Shown here: positions 35,828-44,745 of the stretch, in pieces
Position numbering within the stretch: position 1 is the first letter of the stretch
Layout: each line of letters starts with the position of its first letter
Source: JANQJA01 sp040880285
GTDB lineage: Bacteria; Pseudomonadota; Gammaproteobacteria; Pseudomonadales; Azotimanducaceae
Direction of reading: 5' to 3'
Assembly (NCBI GenBank): GCA_040880285.1
Contig: JBBDIT010000051.1
Coordinates: 1 to 64,000, forward strand
Length of the DNA stretch: 64,000 nt
The notes under the pieces: generated by a model
What the model saw: the letters and a program-made list of their open reading frames with translations, nothing else
What the model was told of the DNA's origin: nothing
Databases searched by the model: none
Program-made: the position numbers and the translations under genes

Positions 35828-37036
35828 CTAACCTTTCTGGGTTGTTTCAGGAAGACCCAGAATGTTTTTGGAGATAATGTTCTTCTGGACCTCGAATGAG
35901 CCGCCGTAAATGGACATGGCTTTACCGGAAAGCCAGCCGCGGACACTGTCCAGTTCAGCCCTGGTGAATTCCTCACCGTCCCAGCCAATACCACGATTAC
36001 CCATTATCTCTATCATAAGTTCGGCACGGGTCTGGGCGACGAGTGTCGCCGAGTTTTTGAGGATGGAGGCTGCGGCGGTGACTTCCACATTGCCTCTGGC
36101 CTCGGCGGTAATTCTGCTGATGGTTAATCCATGTGCTTTGGCGTCCATCAGATGATTTGCCAGGCGCATCCTGAGATCGACGTCATCAAGTTGGCCCTTG
36201 TCATCGGTGCCCAGGTAACGTTTCGCGATTTCCTGCATGGGCTCCGGTGCGGCACCGGCACCCGGGCCTCCGGCGCTGGTCTGGCTTTGTCGCTCGTGTT
36301 GCAGCAAGCGCTTGATGACGCTCCAGCCTTCGTTCAGCGGGCCCAGTAGGTCGTCCTTCTCTGCACGTGCGTCATTGAAGAAGGTTTCACAAAATGGGGA
36401 GGCGCCGGCGATCAGTCGGATGGGCCGGGTTTCAACTCCGGGCTGGTCCATCTTCAACATCACAAAGCTGATGCCGTCGTGCTTCCTGGCGTTGGGATCG
36501 GTACGTACCAAAGCCCCGCACCACTGTGAGCGATCAGCACCGGATGTCCAGATTTTCTGGCCATTGATGGTCCAGCAATCGCCACTGTCCTCGGCTTTGG
36601 TTGTCAATGACGCCAGGTCTGATCCCGCATTGGGTTCTGATAAACCCAGGCACCAGCGCACTTCACCACTTGCGATACCAGGCAAGTGGCGTTTTTTCTG
36701 GTCCTCGGTACCGTATTCCAGCATGGTGGGGCCGACCATGGTAACCCCCATGCCTGCCAGCATCGGGATTGGATTGATGGCGCCGATGCGATTCATTTCT
36801 TCTGCCACCACCTTTGCCTGCGGATGTGTCAGTCCAGCTCCGCCGTACTCGGTCGGCCAGGTGGGTGCGCCCCAGCCTTTCTCACCGAGGCGCTTGCGCC
36901 AGGTAACGAAATCGGCACTTTCTTCGGGCTCCGCCTCCATCATCATGCCCTTGCCAGCCAGGGACCCGGGGAAGTTGTCATCGAGCCAGGCCCTGACCCC
37001 GGCGCGAAATTCACTCATTTCATCTTGTTGCATCAT
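35828..37036 (-). CDS. Acyl-CoA dehydrogenase, probable large partner subunit
   Basis: A 402-residue FAD-dependent dehydrogenase with LSEPNAGSDLASL, INGQKIWTSGADRSQW and the C-terminal IYGGSFEVQKNIISKNILGLP, very like the dehydrogenase at 5638. AAGGAAG lies 4 bases before the ATG pair at 37036. It is followed after 28 bases by the shorter dehydrogenase, so the two are co-transcribed. It diverges from the START-like lipoprotein. Probable role: oxidation of bulky or steroid-type acyl-CoA; exact substrate unknown. Confidence 0.92.
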   Translation of the reverse strand: MMQQDEMSEFRAGVRAWLDDNFPGSLAGKGMMMEAEPEESADFVTWRKRLGEKGWGAPTWPTEYGGAGLTHPQAKVVAEEMNRIGAINPIPMLAGMGVTMVGPTMLEYGTEDQKKRHLPGIASGEVRWCLGLSEPNAGSDLASLTTKAEDSGDCWTINGQKIWTSGADRSQWCGALVRTDPNARKHDGISFVMLKMDQPGVETRPIRLIAGASPFCETFFNDARAEKDDLLGPLNEGWSVIKRLLQHERQSQTSAGGPGAGAAPEPMQEIAKRYLGTDDKGQLDDVDLRMRLANHLMDAKAHGLTISRITAEARGNVEVTAAASILKNSATLVAQTRAELMIEIMGNRGIGWDGEEFTRAELDSVRGWLSGKAMSIYGGSFEVQKNIISKNILGLPETTQKG

Positions 37037-37093
37037 TTACTTCCTTTGCGTTTCTCAATATAAAAGCTGTTCATACCCTACACGTATAGTCTC

Positions 37094-37732
37094 ATGTCAC
37101 GGACCGGTCGGGAATCCTTGTGCGCTATCGCGTTGTTGCTGCTCTGTGGTTGTGCCGCGATGCCGGACACCGGGGAAGCCCTGGCGAGGGACCAGGTGCG
37201 AATTACCTTCGAGGCTGTACCAACCTCTGCCATTCCGGCATTTTCTGCAACGATTCGGGTCAAGTCTTCGGTCTCCCGGATCATGTCAGTGCTGACAGAC
37301 TTTGGCGGCTGGCCCCAATGGGTATACCGGTGTCAGCAGGTGAACATCCTGCAATCGATCGGCTATACCGAGGCCTACATTTACCAGGTGACGCGCCTGC
37401 CGATTGTGCGTGATCGGGAAGTGATTCTGCATGCTGTGATTTTGAATCAATCGCCGGGTCAGGAAGTTGTGATCAACTTTGAAGCAACGCCGGATTACTG
37501 TGACACGAGCGAGCGATTAGCCTGTGAAGGCATGAAGACTTCAAAAAATGTGCGGGTGCGGGAACTGACCGGCTCTTTTCGAATCCAGCAGATAACGCCC
37601 ACCGAAGCCGATATCACCTGGCGACAACACATGGATCCTGGCGGCAATATTCCTGCCTGGGTGGTACGCCTGATTCAGCCGAATATCCCGGTGCATTCGC
37701 TTGCACGACTAAAGCAACTGGTTGAGTCGTAA
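37094..37732 (+). CDS. START-domain-like lipoprotein
   Basis: The signal peptide ends in a lipobox (LLLLCGC), so the 212-residue protein is lipid-anchored in the envelope. Residues about 45-205 look like a START/SRPBCC lipid-binding fold: VLTDFGGWPQWVYRCQQ, LPIVRDREVILHAV, GSFRIQQITPTEADITW and WVVRLIQPNIPVHSL. Such proteins bind hydrophobic ligands. Being next to dehydrogenases for bulky acyl-CoAs it could carry a lipid or steroid; this is inference. Confidence 0.82.
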   Translation: MSRTGRESLCAIALLLLCGCAAMPDTGEALARDQVRITFEAVPTSAIPAFSATIRVKSSVSRIMSVLTDFGGWPQWVYRCQQVNILQSIGYTEAYIYQVTRLPIVRDREVILHAVILNQSPGQEVVINFEATPDYCDTSERLACEGMKTSKNVRVRELTGSFRIQQITPTEADITWRQHMDPGGNIPAWVVRLIQPNIPVHSLARLKQLVES

Positions 37733-37745
37733 TTGCTTAGGGCCA

Positions 37746-37964
37746 TTAGCGGTTGGATGACTTCGACGCTGGCACATTCGCATTGACCGCATCGGTCTCT
37801 TCGTTGCGGGATTGCTGGCCTGGCTGTTCAACTGGCTGCTTGAGTTTGGGGTGATCCCCGGTCTGACGGTCAGGCTCGTCACCGTCAAGCAATAACATCC
37901 CAAGCGCGATGACGACCATGACCACGATGAAGAAGTAAGAGAATCTTGGATTTTTGCTTGCCAT
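37746..37964 (-). CDS. Small single-pass membrane protein, hypothetical
   Basis: A 72-residue protein with one membrane helix (about residues 8-26, FSYFFIVVMVVIALGMLLL) and a hydrophilic tail rich in Q, P, N and S. No family recognised. It lies downstream of the hydrolase gene on the same strand (33 bases) and may be the last gene of the TBDR operon. No clear Shine-Dalgarno before ATG 37964. Confidence 0.6.
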   Translation of the reverse strand: MASKNPRFSYFFIVVMVVIALGMLLLDGDEPDRQTGDHPKLKQPVEQPGQQSRNEETDAVNANVPASKSSNR

Positions 37965-37997
37965 TGAGGGAATTTTATACGGATTCCCCGCAAGAAT

Positions 37998-38864
37998 TCA
38001 CGGAGTGCGGATTTGCGAGAGAAAGTCAACGACGCCCGGGATGACCCCTGGTTCATCCAGGATTGGCGCATGGCCGACACCAGTGACCTCAAAAACGTGC
38101 AAGTCAGGTTTGCGTTTTTTCATTTCAGCAACGCAGTCCTTATGCAGGATGTCAGATAACTCGCCTCGAATTACCATGGTTGGCGTCCCGGCGAGCGTGT
38201 CAAAAACCGGCCAGAGGTCGGGTGGTACAGCGCTATCTTCATCTTCGGCGATAGGTTGCGCAATTGCCGGATCATAGAGTAGGCGCGGCGCACCGTTACG
38301 GTCCTCACCATAAATTCTGTGCGTGAATCGTTCCCAACCTGCCTCGGTCATGTGAGGAAACGCAACAGCGTTTGTTTGTCGCGTTTGTTCGATTGCCTGG
38401 TTCCAGGACGCAACAGGGGCGGCCTTGCCAACGTAGCGCTTGATACGGTCAAGTCCCTCAGGATTTACTACCGGACCGATATCATTGATGATAACGCCTG
38501 CAAATCTTTCAGGTTGCATCGCATTCATCATCATTGCCATCAAGCCACCCAGTGACGTGCCAACCAGCACAACGGATTCAGGTTTTAATTCATCCAGGAA
38601 TGTAAACATGTCCTGAACATAGGTTGTTGGTTGGTAGTGGCCCGGTTCCTTGTCCCAGTCTGATTTGCCGCGTCCGCGCTGGTCCACGGCAATAACCCGG
38701 TAAGTGTCTTGTAGCGCGCTGCAAAGATCTTCAAAATCTGCCGCGTTGCGAGTGAGCCCGGCCATGCACAGGAGCGTTAGCGTGGCCGCGTCGTTCCCAT
38801 AATCCCTGGCGTGGAGAGTCAAACCGTCAGCGCTTTGGTACCAGATATCCTTGTAGTCGCTCAT
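37998..38864 (-). CDS. Alpha/beta hydrolase
   Basis: A 288-residue hydrolase with CMAGLTRNAADF at the oxyanion site, VAVDQRGRGKSDW, the nucleophile elbow VGTSLGGLMAM and a histidine in VTGVGHAPIL. It resembles esterases and meta-cleavage-type hydrolases. It is 51 bases after the acyl-CoA synthetase stop and probably in the same operon as the receptor and synthetase, so it may process the imported compound. Confidence 0.9.
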   Translation of the reverse strand: MSDYKDIWYQSADGLTLHARDYGNDAATLTLLCMAGLTRNAADFEDLCSALQDTYRVIAVDQRGRGKSDWDKEPGHYQPTTYVQDMFTFLDELKPESVVLVGTSLGGLMAMMMNAMQPERFAGVIINDIGPVVNPEGLDRIKRYVGKAAPVASWNQAIEQTRQTNAVAFPHMTEAGWERFTHRIYGEDRNGAPRLLYDPAIAQPIAEDEDSAVPPDLWPVFDTLAGTPTMVIRGELSDILHKDCVAEMKKRKPDLHVFEVTGVGHAPILDEPGVIPGVVDFLSQIRTP

Positions 38865-38915
38865 GCGATGTCCTCGTCATTATGTCCTGGTGCGATCAGT
38901 CCTTATTAAGGAGAG

Positions 38916-40472
38916 TCAAGGATAATTCAGCCCAGCGAATCGCTTTTTTAATTCGCGTTTCAGGACTTTACCGTTTGGGTTACGTGGTAATTCTTCCGCA
39001 AAGAGGACATCAGCGATACGTTGCTGTTTGCCAACCCGGCTATTGCACCAGTTGATGATTTCATTCTTATCTGCAGGCGCGCGGCCCGTTACGACAATTG
39101 CAATTGGTGTCTCACCCCAACGCTGGCTTTGTACCCCGATAACTGCAACATCGTGGATCAGTTCGTGCTCGATCAGTATTGCTTCGATGTCCTGGGGGTA
39201 CACGTTTTGTCCTCCGGACAGGATCATGTCTTTCTTGCGATCCACGATGTAAAGAAATCCATCCTCGTCCAAACGGCCAATGTCACCAGAGCGGAGCCAC
39301 TTATTGCCTTGCGGGTCGACCCAGCAGGCTTCTGCGCTCGCCTGTGGCCTGTTGAGATAGCCAGGCATGGTGATGCGGCCCCGGGAGATGATCTCACCGC
39401 TTTGCCCGATAGGCAAAGGCTTATCGTCATTATCGAGAATACCGATGTCGGTGCCCTGTAGCGGTTTACCGACCGAGGACCAGCGTCCCATCGCATCCTC
39501 TGGATCGAGCGTGGTGATTATGCCTTCAGTCAGGCCATAGAGTTCAATCACCCCACAAGGAAACTTGTTGAAGATTTCTCGTTTGAGAGATTCATGCAAG
39601 GGTGAGCCACAACTCATCATGGCCTGCATCGAGGAGACGTCGAATTCGCCTGTCTGCATAAGTTCTATGACACGCTGGAACTGTATTGGCACCATCGCCG
39701 TATGGGTAACGTGTTCGTTTGCGACCGAGGCGAGAAATGAGGCAGCATCGAAGCGGCGATGGATGATAAGCGTGCCGCCGCCCAATAAAGTACAGAGCAT
39801 GGCGACCCAGGAGATATTCGAATACAAACCGATGGTCAGGAGCGTCCTTGCGGCTCCATGGTATCGCAGGGCAATAGCAAGATCATAGGCCCAGTCCCGG
39901 CGGCCACGACAGGTATGGACAATGCCTTTGGGTATGCCGGTGGTTCCCGAACTGTAGATGATGTTGAGGACGTCGGTATCTGCAATCGCGACGTCAGGCA
40001 AATTCTTGCTGCTGTCGGACAAAAAATCATCCCACCCAATCCACCCGGCGCAAGCGCCGCCGCTAGTAACCAGCAGTAGTGGTGCGTCGCTGAGGGAGTC
40101 GGTCAGGGCGTCGATACGTGCCTGTTGGTCCGGTGTTACGATCACAGCGCTCGCCCCGGCGTCCCGAATCATATTCGCAATTGCGTCATCGCTCACCGTG
40201 AGGTTCAAGGGGACAGAAGCGCAGCCGGCGGCCATACAACCAAACAGGGCTTGCGCCATAGGGATTCCGTTATCCATCAGGATAGCGACTCGAGCACCCG
40301 GCGCGATACCCCTTTTGTGCAGCGCGTTGCCGAATTGATTAATAGCGGCTGAAAATTCAGCCCAGGTTAGTTGCTCATCTTCGCAGATAACTGCCAGCCG
40401 ATTTTTGCGCCACTTTCCGTGTAGCGCAAAAATCTCATGCAGCAGGGGGGCTGATGCATCAAACTCGCTCAC
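38916..40472 (-). CDS. AMP-dependent acyl-CoA synthetase
   Basis: Activates a carboxylic acid to its CoA ester with ATP. Adenylation motifs: P-loop YSSGTTGIPKGIVHT, ELYGLTEG, and the hinge SGDIGRLDEDGFLYIVDRKKDM; a C-terminal lysine lies in PNGKVLKRELKK. Length (518 aa) is normal. GTG start at 40472 with AGAGGAAG upstream, only 14 bases after the receptor stop, which ties uptake and activation together. Chain length or ring substrate cannot be read. Confidence 0.93.
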   Translation of the reverse strand: MSEFDASAPLLHEIFALHGKWRKNRLAVICEDEQLTWAEFSAAINQFGNALHKRGIAPGARVAILMDNGIPMAQALFGCMAAGCASVPLNLTVSDDAIANMIRDAGASAVIVTPDQQARIDALTDSLSDAPLLLVTSGGACAGWIGWDDFLSDSSKNLPDVAIADTDVLNIIYSSGTTGIPKGIVHTCRGRRDWAYDLAIALRYHGAARTLLTIGLYSNISWVAMLCTLLGGGTLIIHRRFDAASFLASVANEHVTHTAMVPIQFQRVIELMQTGEFDVSSMQAMMSCGSPLHESLKREIFNKFPCGVIELYGLTEGIITTLDPEDAMGRWSSVGKPLQGTDIGILDNDDKPLPIGQSGEIISRGRITMPGYLNRPQASAEACWVDPQGNKWLRSGDIGRLDEDGFLYIVDRKKDMILSGGQNVYPQDIEAILIEHELIHDVAVIGVQSQRWGETPIAIVVTGRAPADKNEIINWCNSRVGKQQRIADVLFAEELPRNPNGKVLKRELKKRFAGLNYP

Positions 40473-40486
40473 AATCTTCCTCTTGT

Positions 40487-42745
40487 CTAGTCAGCGAAGC
40501 GATACTCAACGGTAGCACTGTAGGTACGCGGCGGACCATAGAAAATCGTGGTGTTGTCTTCAAGCCCGAGTGTCGATGGACAGCCGCCGGAACCAAAACA
40601 GTAGCCCGCAGTTTTGACGTCCTCATCGGTGAGGTTTTTTCCATGCAGGCCGACGGTCCACTTGCCGTCCAGGCTTGTCCACACCAGGCTCGCGTTAACC
40701 GTGCTATACGCCTTTTGGTCCAGCACAGGGGTAGGAAGTTCGAACTGGACGATGTTGCCCTTGTACGACCAGTTTCCACGAATGGCCAGCGTGCCGGATG
40801 CGAGGTCCATATGGTAGTTGAGGCTGACATTCGCCATTTCTTCGGGCGTATTTTGCACCGCGCGATCGGATGAGACATCCACGCCATTGACGATCCAGCT
40901 TTTAATCTCCGCATCCATGAGGCTAAGGGCAAGTTGCGAACTCAGGTTCTCGGTGAGCCAGTAGCTACCTTCTATTTCGAGGCCCTGGATGCGAGCCTCG
41001 GCCGCATTGGTTACTGCGCCTACGAAGCTGTCATTGACTCCATCATTGTCTGAGTCGACGCCGATGGAACCGGGTATTTGCATGTCTTCATAGTCACTCA
41101 CGAACACTGCCACGTTGGTTCTTGCGCGACCACTGGCCGAGGTATGCTTTATGCCGACCTCGAACGAATTCAGGGTTTCTGAATCGAAACCCTGTTCCAC
41201 ATCCGGTGTTACCAGGTTAGCACCCCTCGGGTCGAAACTACCGGCTTTCCAGCCCTGGCTGAAGCCGGCGTAGACATTGGTAACATCGCTTAATGCGTAA
41301 CTCACGTTAACGCGGGGCGAAAAGTCACTGAAGTTCTTTTCACCCAGGTAGTCGCTGGTGACCGCAATTTGAAATGCGGTGTCGTTGCCAAAAAAAGGAC
41401 TACCAAACCCAAGGTAGTTGGCCCGGAAGATATCAGCCTTGCGATCATCATCGGTGTAGCGCCCACCTAAAGACACTGAGATGCGATCCGTGAAATCAAA
41501 GGTTGCGTCCGCAAATATAGACCAGGCTTTTGTATCAACCACTCCGCCAGTATAGGCAGTAATACCGAGCGGATGCAGCAGTCCCAGTACCACATCGAAG
41601 TCATTAGAGGCAGTGGCATCGAGATAGTAGACGCCGGTAACCAGACTGAGTCGATCCGTATTGAACAGGAGCTGGAATTCCTGGCTGAACTGCTCGTTGT
41701 CGTAAATGACCGGAGCGTCAAAATCCATGGAGGCCAGGCTGTCAAAATCAATCACGGAAAGGGTGTAGTCCTCACGTTGAGCCGTGATGGATCGCAGGGT
41801 CAAGTCGTCGCCGAGTGACCACTCAATCGAGAGATGGATACCTTCTGACTCAACCTTGTTCTTACCGTTGATGCCGGCAGTTGAAATCGCCTGGCTCGCG
41901 CCTGCCGTGGTATCGCGCAAGTCCGGCAAGACTGGATCACCGCTGGCACCACCAGGAAAAGGGCGAAAGCCGGCCACGGGGTCCGAGTCGTCCTCGGTAT
42001 GATCGTAAGCGAGACGGATGAACAGGTCATCGGTCGGTGCAAACTCTGCGCTCAGGCGATAGGCGAAGACATCCTTGTTGTAGTTTTCTGCACCGGTAGT
42101 CAAGTTGCGGCCGTATCCGTCCCGGTTAAGCGACGCGACCGTCGCTCCGATCGCGAGTGAATCGGACACTGGCGTTGAGGCGGTGAGGATCAGGTTTGCC
42201 ATGCTATCCGACCCGAACTGGGTTTTGGCTCGAAAGCCGGGTTCATGGCCGAGCTTACGAGTGACATACTTGATTGCGCCACCGACGGCGTTACGCCCAT
42301 AAAGAGTACCTTGCGGGCCTCTCAGGACTTCAATGCGCTCGACATCATAAATGTCCAATAGGGCGCCCTGGGGTCTGGCGACATACACGTCATCAAGATA
42401 CAACGCGACGCCTTGTTCAAAGCCAGCGAGTGGATCCTGTTGACCGACACCCCGGATGAATGCCGTGAGGGTTGAATTGGTCGCACGTGAGGGCTCCAAC
42501 GTCATACTCGGCGTCACCTCGGCGATTTCCGTGATGTCCGTGGCACCACGTTGGCTCAATTCCTCCCCCGAGAAGGCGGTAACCGCCATGGGAACATCCT
42601 GCAGGTTTTCCGCGCGGCGCCGCGCCGTTACGACGACTTCTTCCAGTGTGGCATTTTCTGAAGATGCCGCGAAAACAGGGACCTGGAAGGCCGTGAGGGC
42701 CATGACCAGGGTTGAGAAAGCTGGTATTTTGAGCATTGGTAGCAT
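40487..42745 (-). CDS. TonB-dependent receptor heading a catabolic operon
   Basis: A 752-residue outer-membrane receptor. Signal peptide ending QVPVFAAS, TonB box LEEVVVTARRRAENLQDVP, plug motif IEVLRGPQGTLYGRNAVGGA, barrel ending YSATVEYRFAD. This VPMAVTAFSGEEL-type receptor is abundant in bacteria that use steroids, alkanes and aromatic compounds. It is first in an operon with acyl-CoA synthetase and hydrolase. The divergent TetR gene and the operators at 42834-42889 point to ligand-controlled expression. AAGGGGG precedes the ATG. Confidence 0.95.
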   Translation of the reverse strand: MLPMLKIPAFSTLVMALTAFQVPVFAASSENATLEEVVVTARRRAENLQDVPMAVTAFSGEELSQRGATDITEIAEVTPSMTLEPSRATNSTLTAFIRGVGQQDPLAGFEQGVALYLDDVYVARPQGALLDIYDVERIEVLRGPQGTLYGRNAVGGAIKYVTRKLGHEPGFRAKTQFGSDSMANLILTASTPVSDSLAIGATVASLNRDGYGRNLTTGAENYNKDVFAYRLSAEFAPTDDLFIRLAYDHTEDDSDPVAGFRPFPGGASGDPVLPDLRDTTAGASQAISTAGINGKNKVESEGIHLSIEWSLGDDLTLRSITAQREDYTLSVIDFDSLASMDFDAPVIYDNEQFSQEFQLLFNTDRLSLVTGVYYLDATASNDFDVVLGLLHPLGITAYTGGVVDTKAWSIFADATFDFTDRISVSLGGRYTDDDRKADIFRANYLGFGSPFFGNDTAFQIAVTSDYLGEKNFSDFSPRVNVSYALSDVTNVYAGFSQGWKAGSFDPRGANLVTPDVEQGFDSETLNSFEVGIKHTSASGRARTNVAVFVSDYEDMQIPGSIGVDSDNDGVNDSFVGAVTNAAEARIQGLEIEGSYWLTENLSSQLALSLMDAEIKSWIVNGVDVSSDRAVQNTPEEMANVSLNYHMDLASGTLAIRGNWSYKGNIVQFELPTPVLDQKAYSTVNASLVWTSLDGKWTVGLHGKNLTDEDVKTAGYCFGSGGCPSTLGLEDNTTIFYGPPRTYSATVEYRFAD

Positions 42746-42833
42746 GTCGACCCCCTTGTTCGGGTGATTGTTTCTGGTAATTGGTACTAACTACTGGTTC
42801 TACTGACCGGTACTGATAATGTGTTTCGATGAT

Positions 42834-42889
42834 TTCAACATGTGTTGAATATTTTCAACGCTTGCTGAATTTATTCAACAACTGTTGAA
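42834..42889. promoter_or_regulatory. Three phased palindromes (probable TetR operators)
   Basis: The 16-bp pattern TTCAAC-N4-G(T/C)TGAA occurs at 42834-42849, 42854-42869 and 42874-42889, exactly 20 bases apart. The outer copies are perfect dyads, the middle one has one mismatch. They lie between the start of the receptor operon (42745) and the TetR gene (42957), so one bound array could control both directions. Confidence 0.75.
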
Positions 42890-42956
42890 GTGTCAAGGGA
42901 TCATGATAAATTTATGGAAATTTGGGGTTCCAGGTTCAGAGAGGCTGAAATCGGCT

Positions 42957-43604
42957 ATGAGCGAGCAGGAAAATACGTTTACACCAAAGCGGGAGCGCAT
43001 CCTGGATGCGGCCGAAGAACTGTTCGCGCTCCATGGTTTTGACGGCGTCACGCTACGCCAGATCGCAAAGAAGGCGAACGTGGATGTTGCGCTAGCCAAT
43101 TACCACTTCGGTAAAAAGCAGGACCTGTTCGAAGCCGCGTTCCTGAGACGTGCCCAGGTCTTGAACGATGTTCGCTTGCAGTCTCTGCTGGAGGCAGAGA
43201 AACGGGCTGGCGGCAATCCGGGCGTGGAGGACATCATTGGTGCATTCTTGCGTCCCATCCAGCAGTTGGCGCTGGACGATGAACAAAATTGGCGCAATTA
43301 CTACGCCCTGGTCGCTTACGTGAATTCAAGTGCCGTCTGGGGACAGATGATGATGCACAAACACTTTGACCCGCTGGTATCCCGGTACATCGAGGCACTG
43401 AAAAAGGCGTTCCCCGACACCCCGGCTGAGAAGATTCACTGGTGCTACCACTACCTGTCCGGCGCTTTGACTTTGACCCTGGCGCAAACCGGGCGCATTG
43501 ATCGACTGTCGGATGGGCTCTGCAAGTCCACCGATGTCCGTATTGCCTACGACTTGATGATCCCTTATGCGGCGGCCGGCTTCCGGGAAATTTGTGGTAA
43601 GTAG
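42957..43604 (+). CDS. TetR-family transcriptional regulator
   Basis: A 215-residue regulator. The N-terminal helix-turn-helix is RILDAAEELFALHGFDGVTLRQIAKKANVDVALANYHF (quoted in parts: RILDAAEELF, VTLRQIAKKANV, LANYHFGKK). The C-terminal ligand domain (WGQMMMHKHFDPL, IHWCYHYLSGAL) resembles PsrA/CerR-type regulators that sense fatty-acid-like molecules. I place the start at ATG 42957; an earlier ATG at 42885 lies inside the third operator. It diverges from the receptor operon and probably represses it and itself. Confidence 0.88.
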   Translation: MSEQENTFTPKRERILDAAEELFALHGFDGVTLRQIAKKANVDVALANYHFGKKQDLFEAAFLRRAQVLNDVRLQSLLEAEKRAGGNPGVEDIIGAFLRPIQQLALDDEQNWRNYYALVAYVNSSAVWGQMMMHKHFDPLVSRYIEALKKAFPDTPAEKIHWCYHYLSGALTLTLAQTGRIDRLSDGLCKSTDVRIAYDLMIPYAAAGFREICGK

Positions 43605-43698
43605 TGCTCGAATTAAATTCACCGGGGTTGCGGGTGCTGGCGGTGAGCCGTAAATTGACTGACAATACGCCTTTCATTCACCGCCGAGTAACCGAAAC

Positions 43699-44220
43699 AT
43701 GTCAGTATCCCTCTACGAAGTCAGTGTCGAATCCTATCTCCAGGCTGTTGGTGCTGTGGCGCACTTCCTTGAGAAAGGCAAAACCTACTGTGAAGAGAAT
43801 GGCATTGATTTAGGCGAGGTCGTGGAGACGCGGTTGTTTCCGGACATGCTACCGTTTCGCTTTCAACTGGTCTCGGTCGGCCATCACTCACTTGGATCGA
43901 TCCAGGGCATTGAGGCAGGTGCGTTCAGCCCGCCCGGTTCCGGTGATGGTCTCGACTATGCGGGGCTGCAGAACCTTATTATCGATGCGAAGGCCGGATT
44001 GGAGGCTTTGACTCAAGATGACGTCAATGCGTACGGCGGCAAGGAGGTCATATTCGAGATTGGCGATCGTAAGATACCGTTTACCGCGGAAAATTTTGTG
44101 ATGACCTTCTCCCTGCCCAATCTATACTTCCATGCAGCAACCGCCTATGACATCTTGCGGATGAAAGGTGTACCGCTGGGCAAGCGTGACTTCATGGGTC
44201 GCCTGCGGATGAAAACCTGA
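43699..44220 (+). CDS. DUF1993-family protein
   Basis: A 173-residue soluble protein that matches DUF1993 in size and pattern: the helical start MSVSLYEVSVESYLQAV, then ETRLFPDMLPFRFQL, and the late FSLPNLYFHAATAYDILRMKGVPLGKRDF. The fold is DinB-like with a possible metal site (late His). No function is established. It lies 95 bases after the TetR gene, 25 bases before the next gene, probably in one operon with it. Confidence 0.85.
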   Translation: MSVSLYEVSVESYLQAVGAVAHFLEKGKTYCEENGIDLGEVVETRLFPDMLPFRFQLVSVGHHSLGSIQGIEAGAFSPPGSGDGLDYAGLQNLIIDAKAGLEALTQDDVNAYGGKEVIFEIGDRKIPFTAENFVMTFSLPNLYFHAATAYDILRMKGVPLGKRDFMGRLRMKT

Positions 44221-44244
44221 AACGAATACAAATGGGGGCGCCTC

Positions 44245-44655
44245 GTGAAAGCAGTTAAAATTGTTGCCGTTCTGTTATTGGTCTATGCAAGCGTCGTGGT
44301 CATCTTCGAGTCTTTGCTGGGATACTACCAACCTGAAAATCAGGGCACGATGGTTATCACCACCAAAGATGACGAGGGTAATCCACACCCCAGAGTGGTC
44401 GCACGACTCGAATCAGACGACACCCTCTATGTTGCGGTTAATCACTGGCCCCGTATCTGGTATTACCAGGCGCTGGACAACCCGAATGTAACGATAGAGA
44501 TTGACGGTGAGACCAGTGACTACCAGGCCATTGAAATCGAGGGCCAGGAGTATGATCGTGTCAACAGCGACCATGCCCTTGGACCCGTGTTTCGCATCCT
44601 GACAGGATTTCCGCCCCGTCGTATTTTGCGTCTGGACCCCCAGGCAGGGGATTAG
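44245..44655 (+). CDS. Membrane-anchored flavin-type split-barrel protein (DUF385-like)
   Basis: A 136-residue protein with an N-terminal membrane helix (VKIVAVLLLVYASVVVIF) and a split beta-barrel like F420/FMN-dependent nitroreductases: TMVITTKDDEGNPHPRVV and LYVAVNHWPRIWYYQALDNPNVTIEI. Cofactor not established. GTG start at 44245 with GGGGGCG upstream. It follows the DUF1993 gene by 25 bases and converges with the dehydrogenase gene. Confidence 0.7.
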   Translation: MKAVKIVAVLLLVYASVVVIFESLLGYYQPENQGTMVITTKDDEGNPHPRVVARLESDDTLYVAVNHWPRIWYYQALDNPNVTIEIDGETSDYQAIEIEGQEYDRVNSDHALGPVFRILTGFPPRRILRLDPQAGD

Positions 44656-44745
44656 TCTCGAAACAGGACCACCCGGGCTGCCTCTGTTGCCGTCAGAAGC
44701 GCTTATGGCGATTGAGACCGCAGGTCCAGATCGAGTGGGCGGATT

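Noticed and set aside
35800..35994. N-terminal extension of the short acyl-CoA dehydrogenase
   Set aside because: It overlaps the neighbour by about 165 bases and has no family similarity; ATG 35799 has a ribosome site and the right length.
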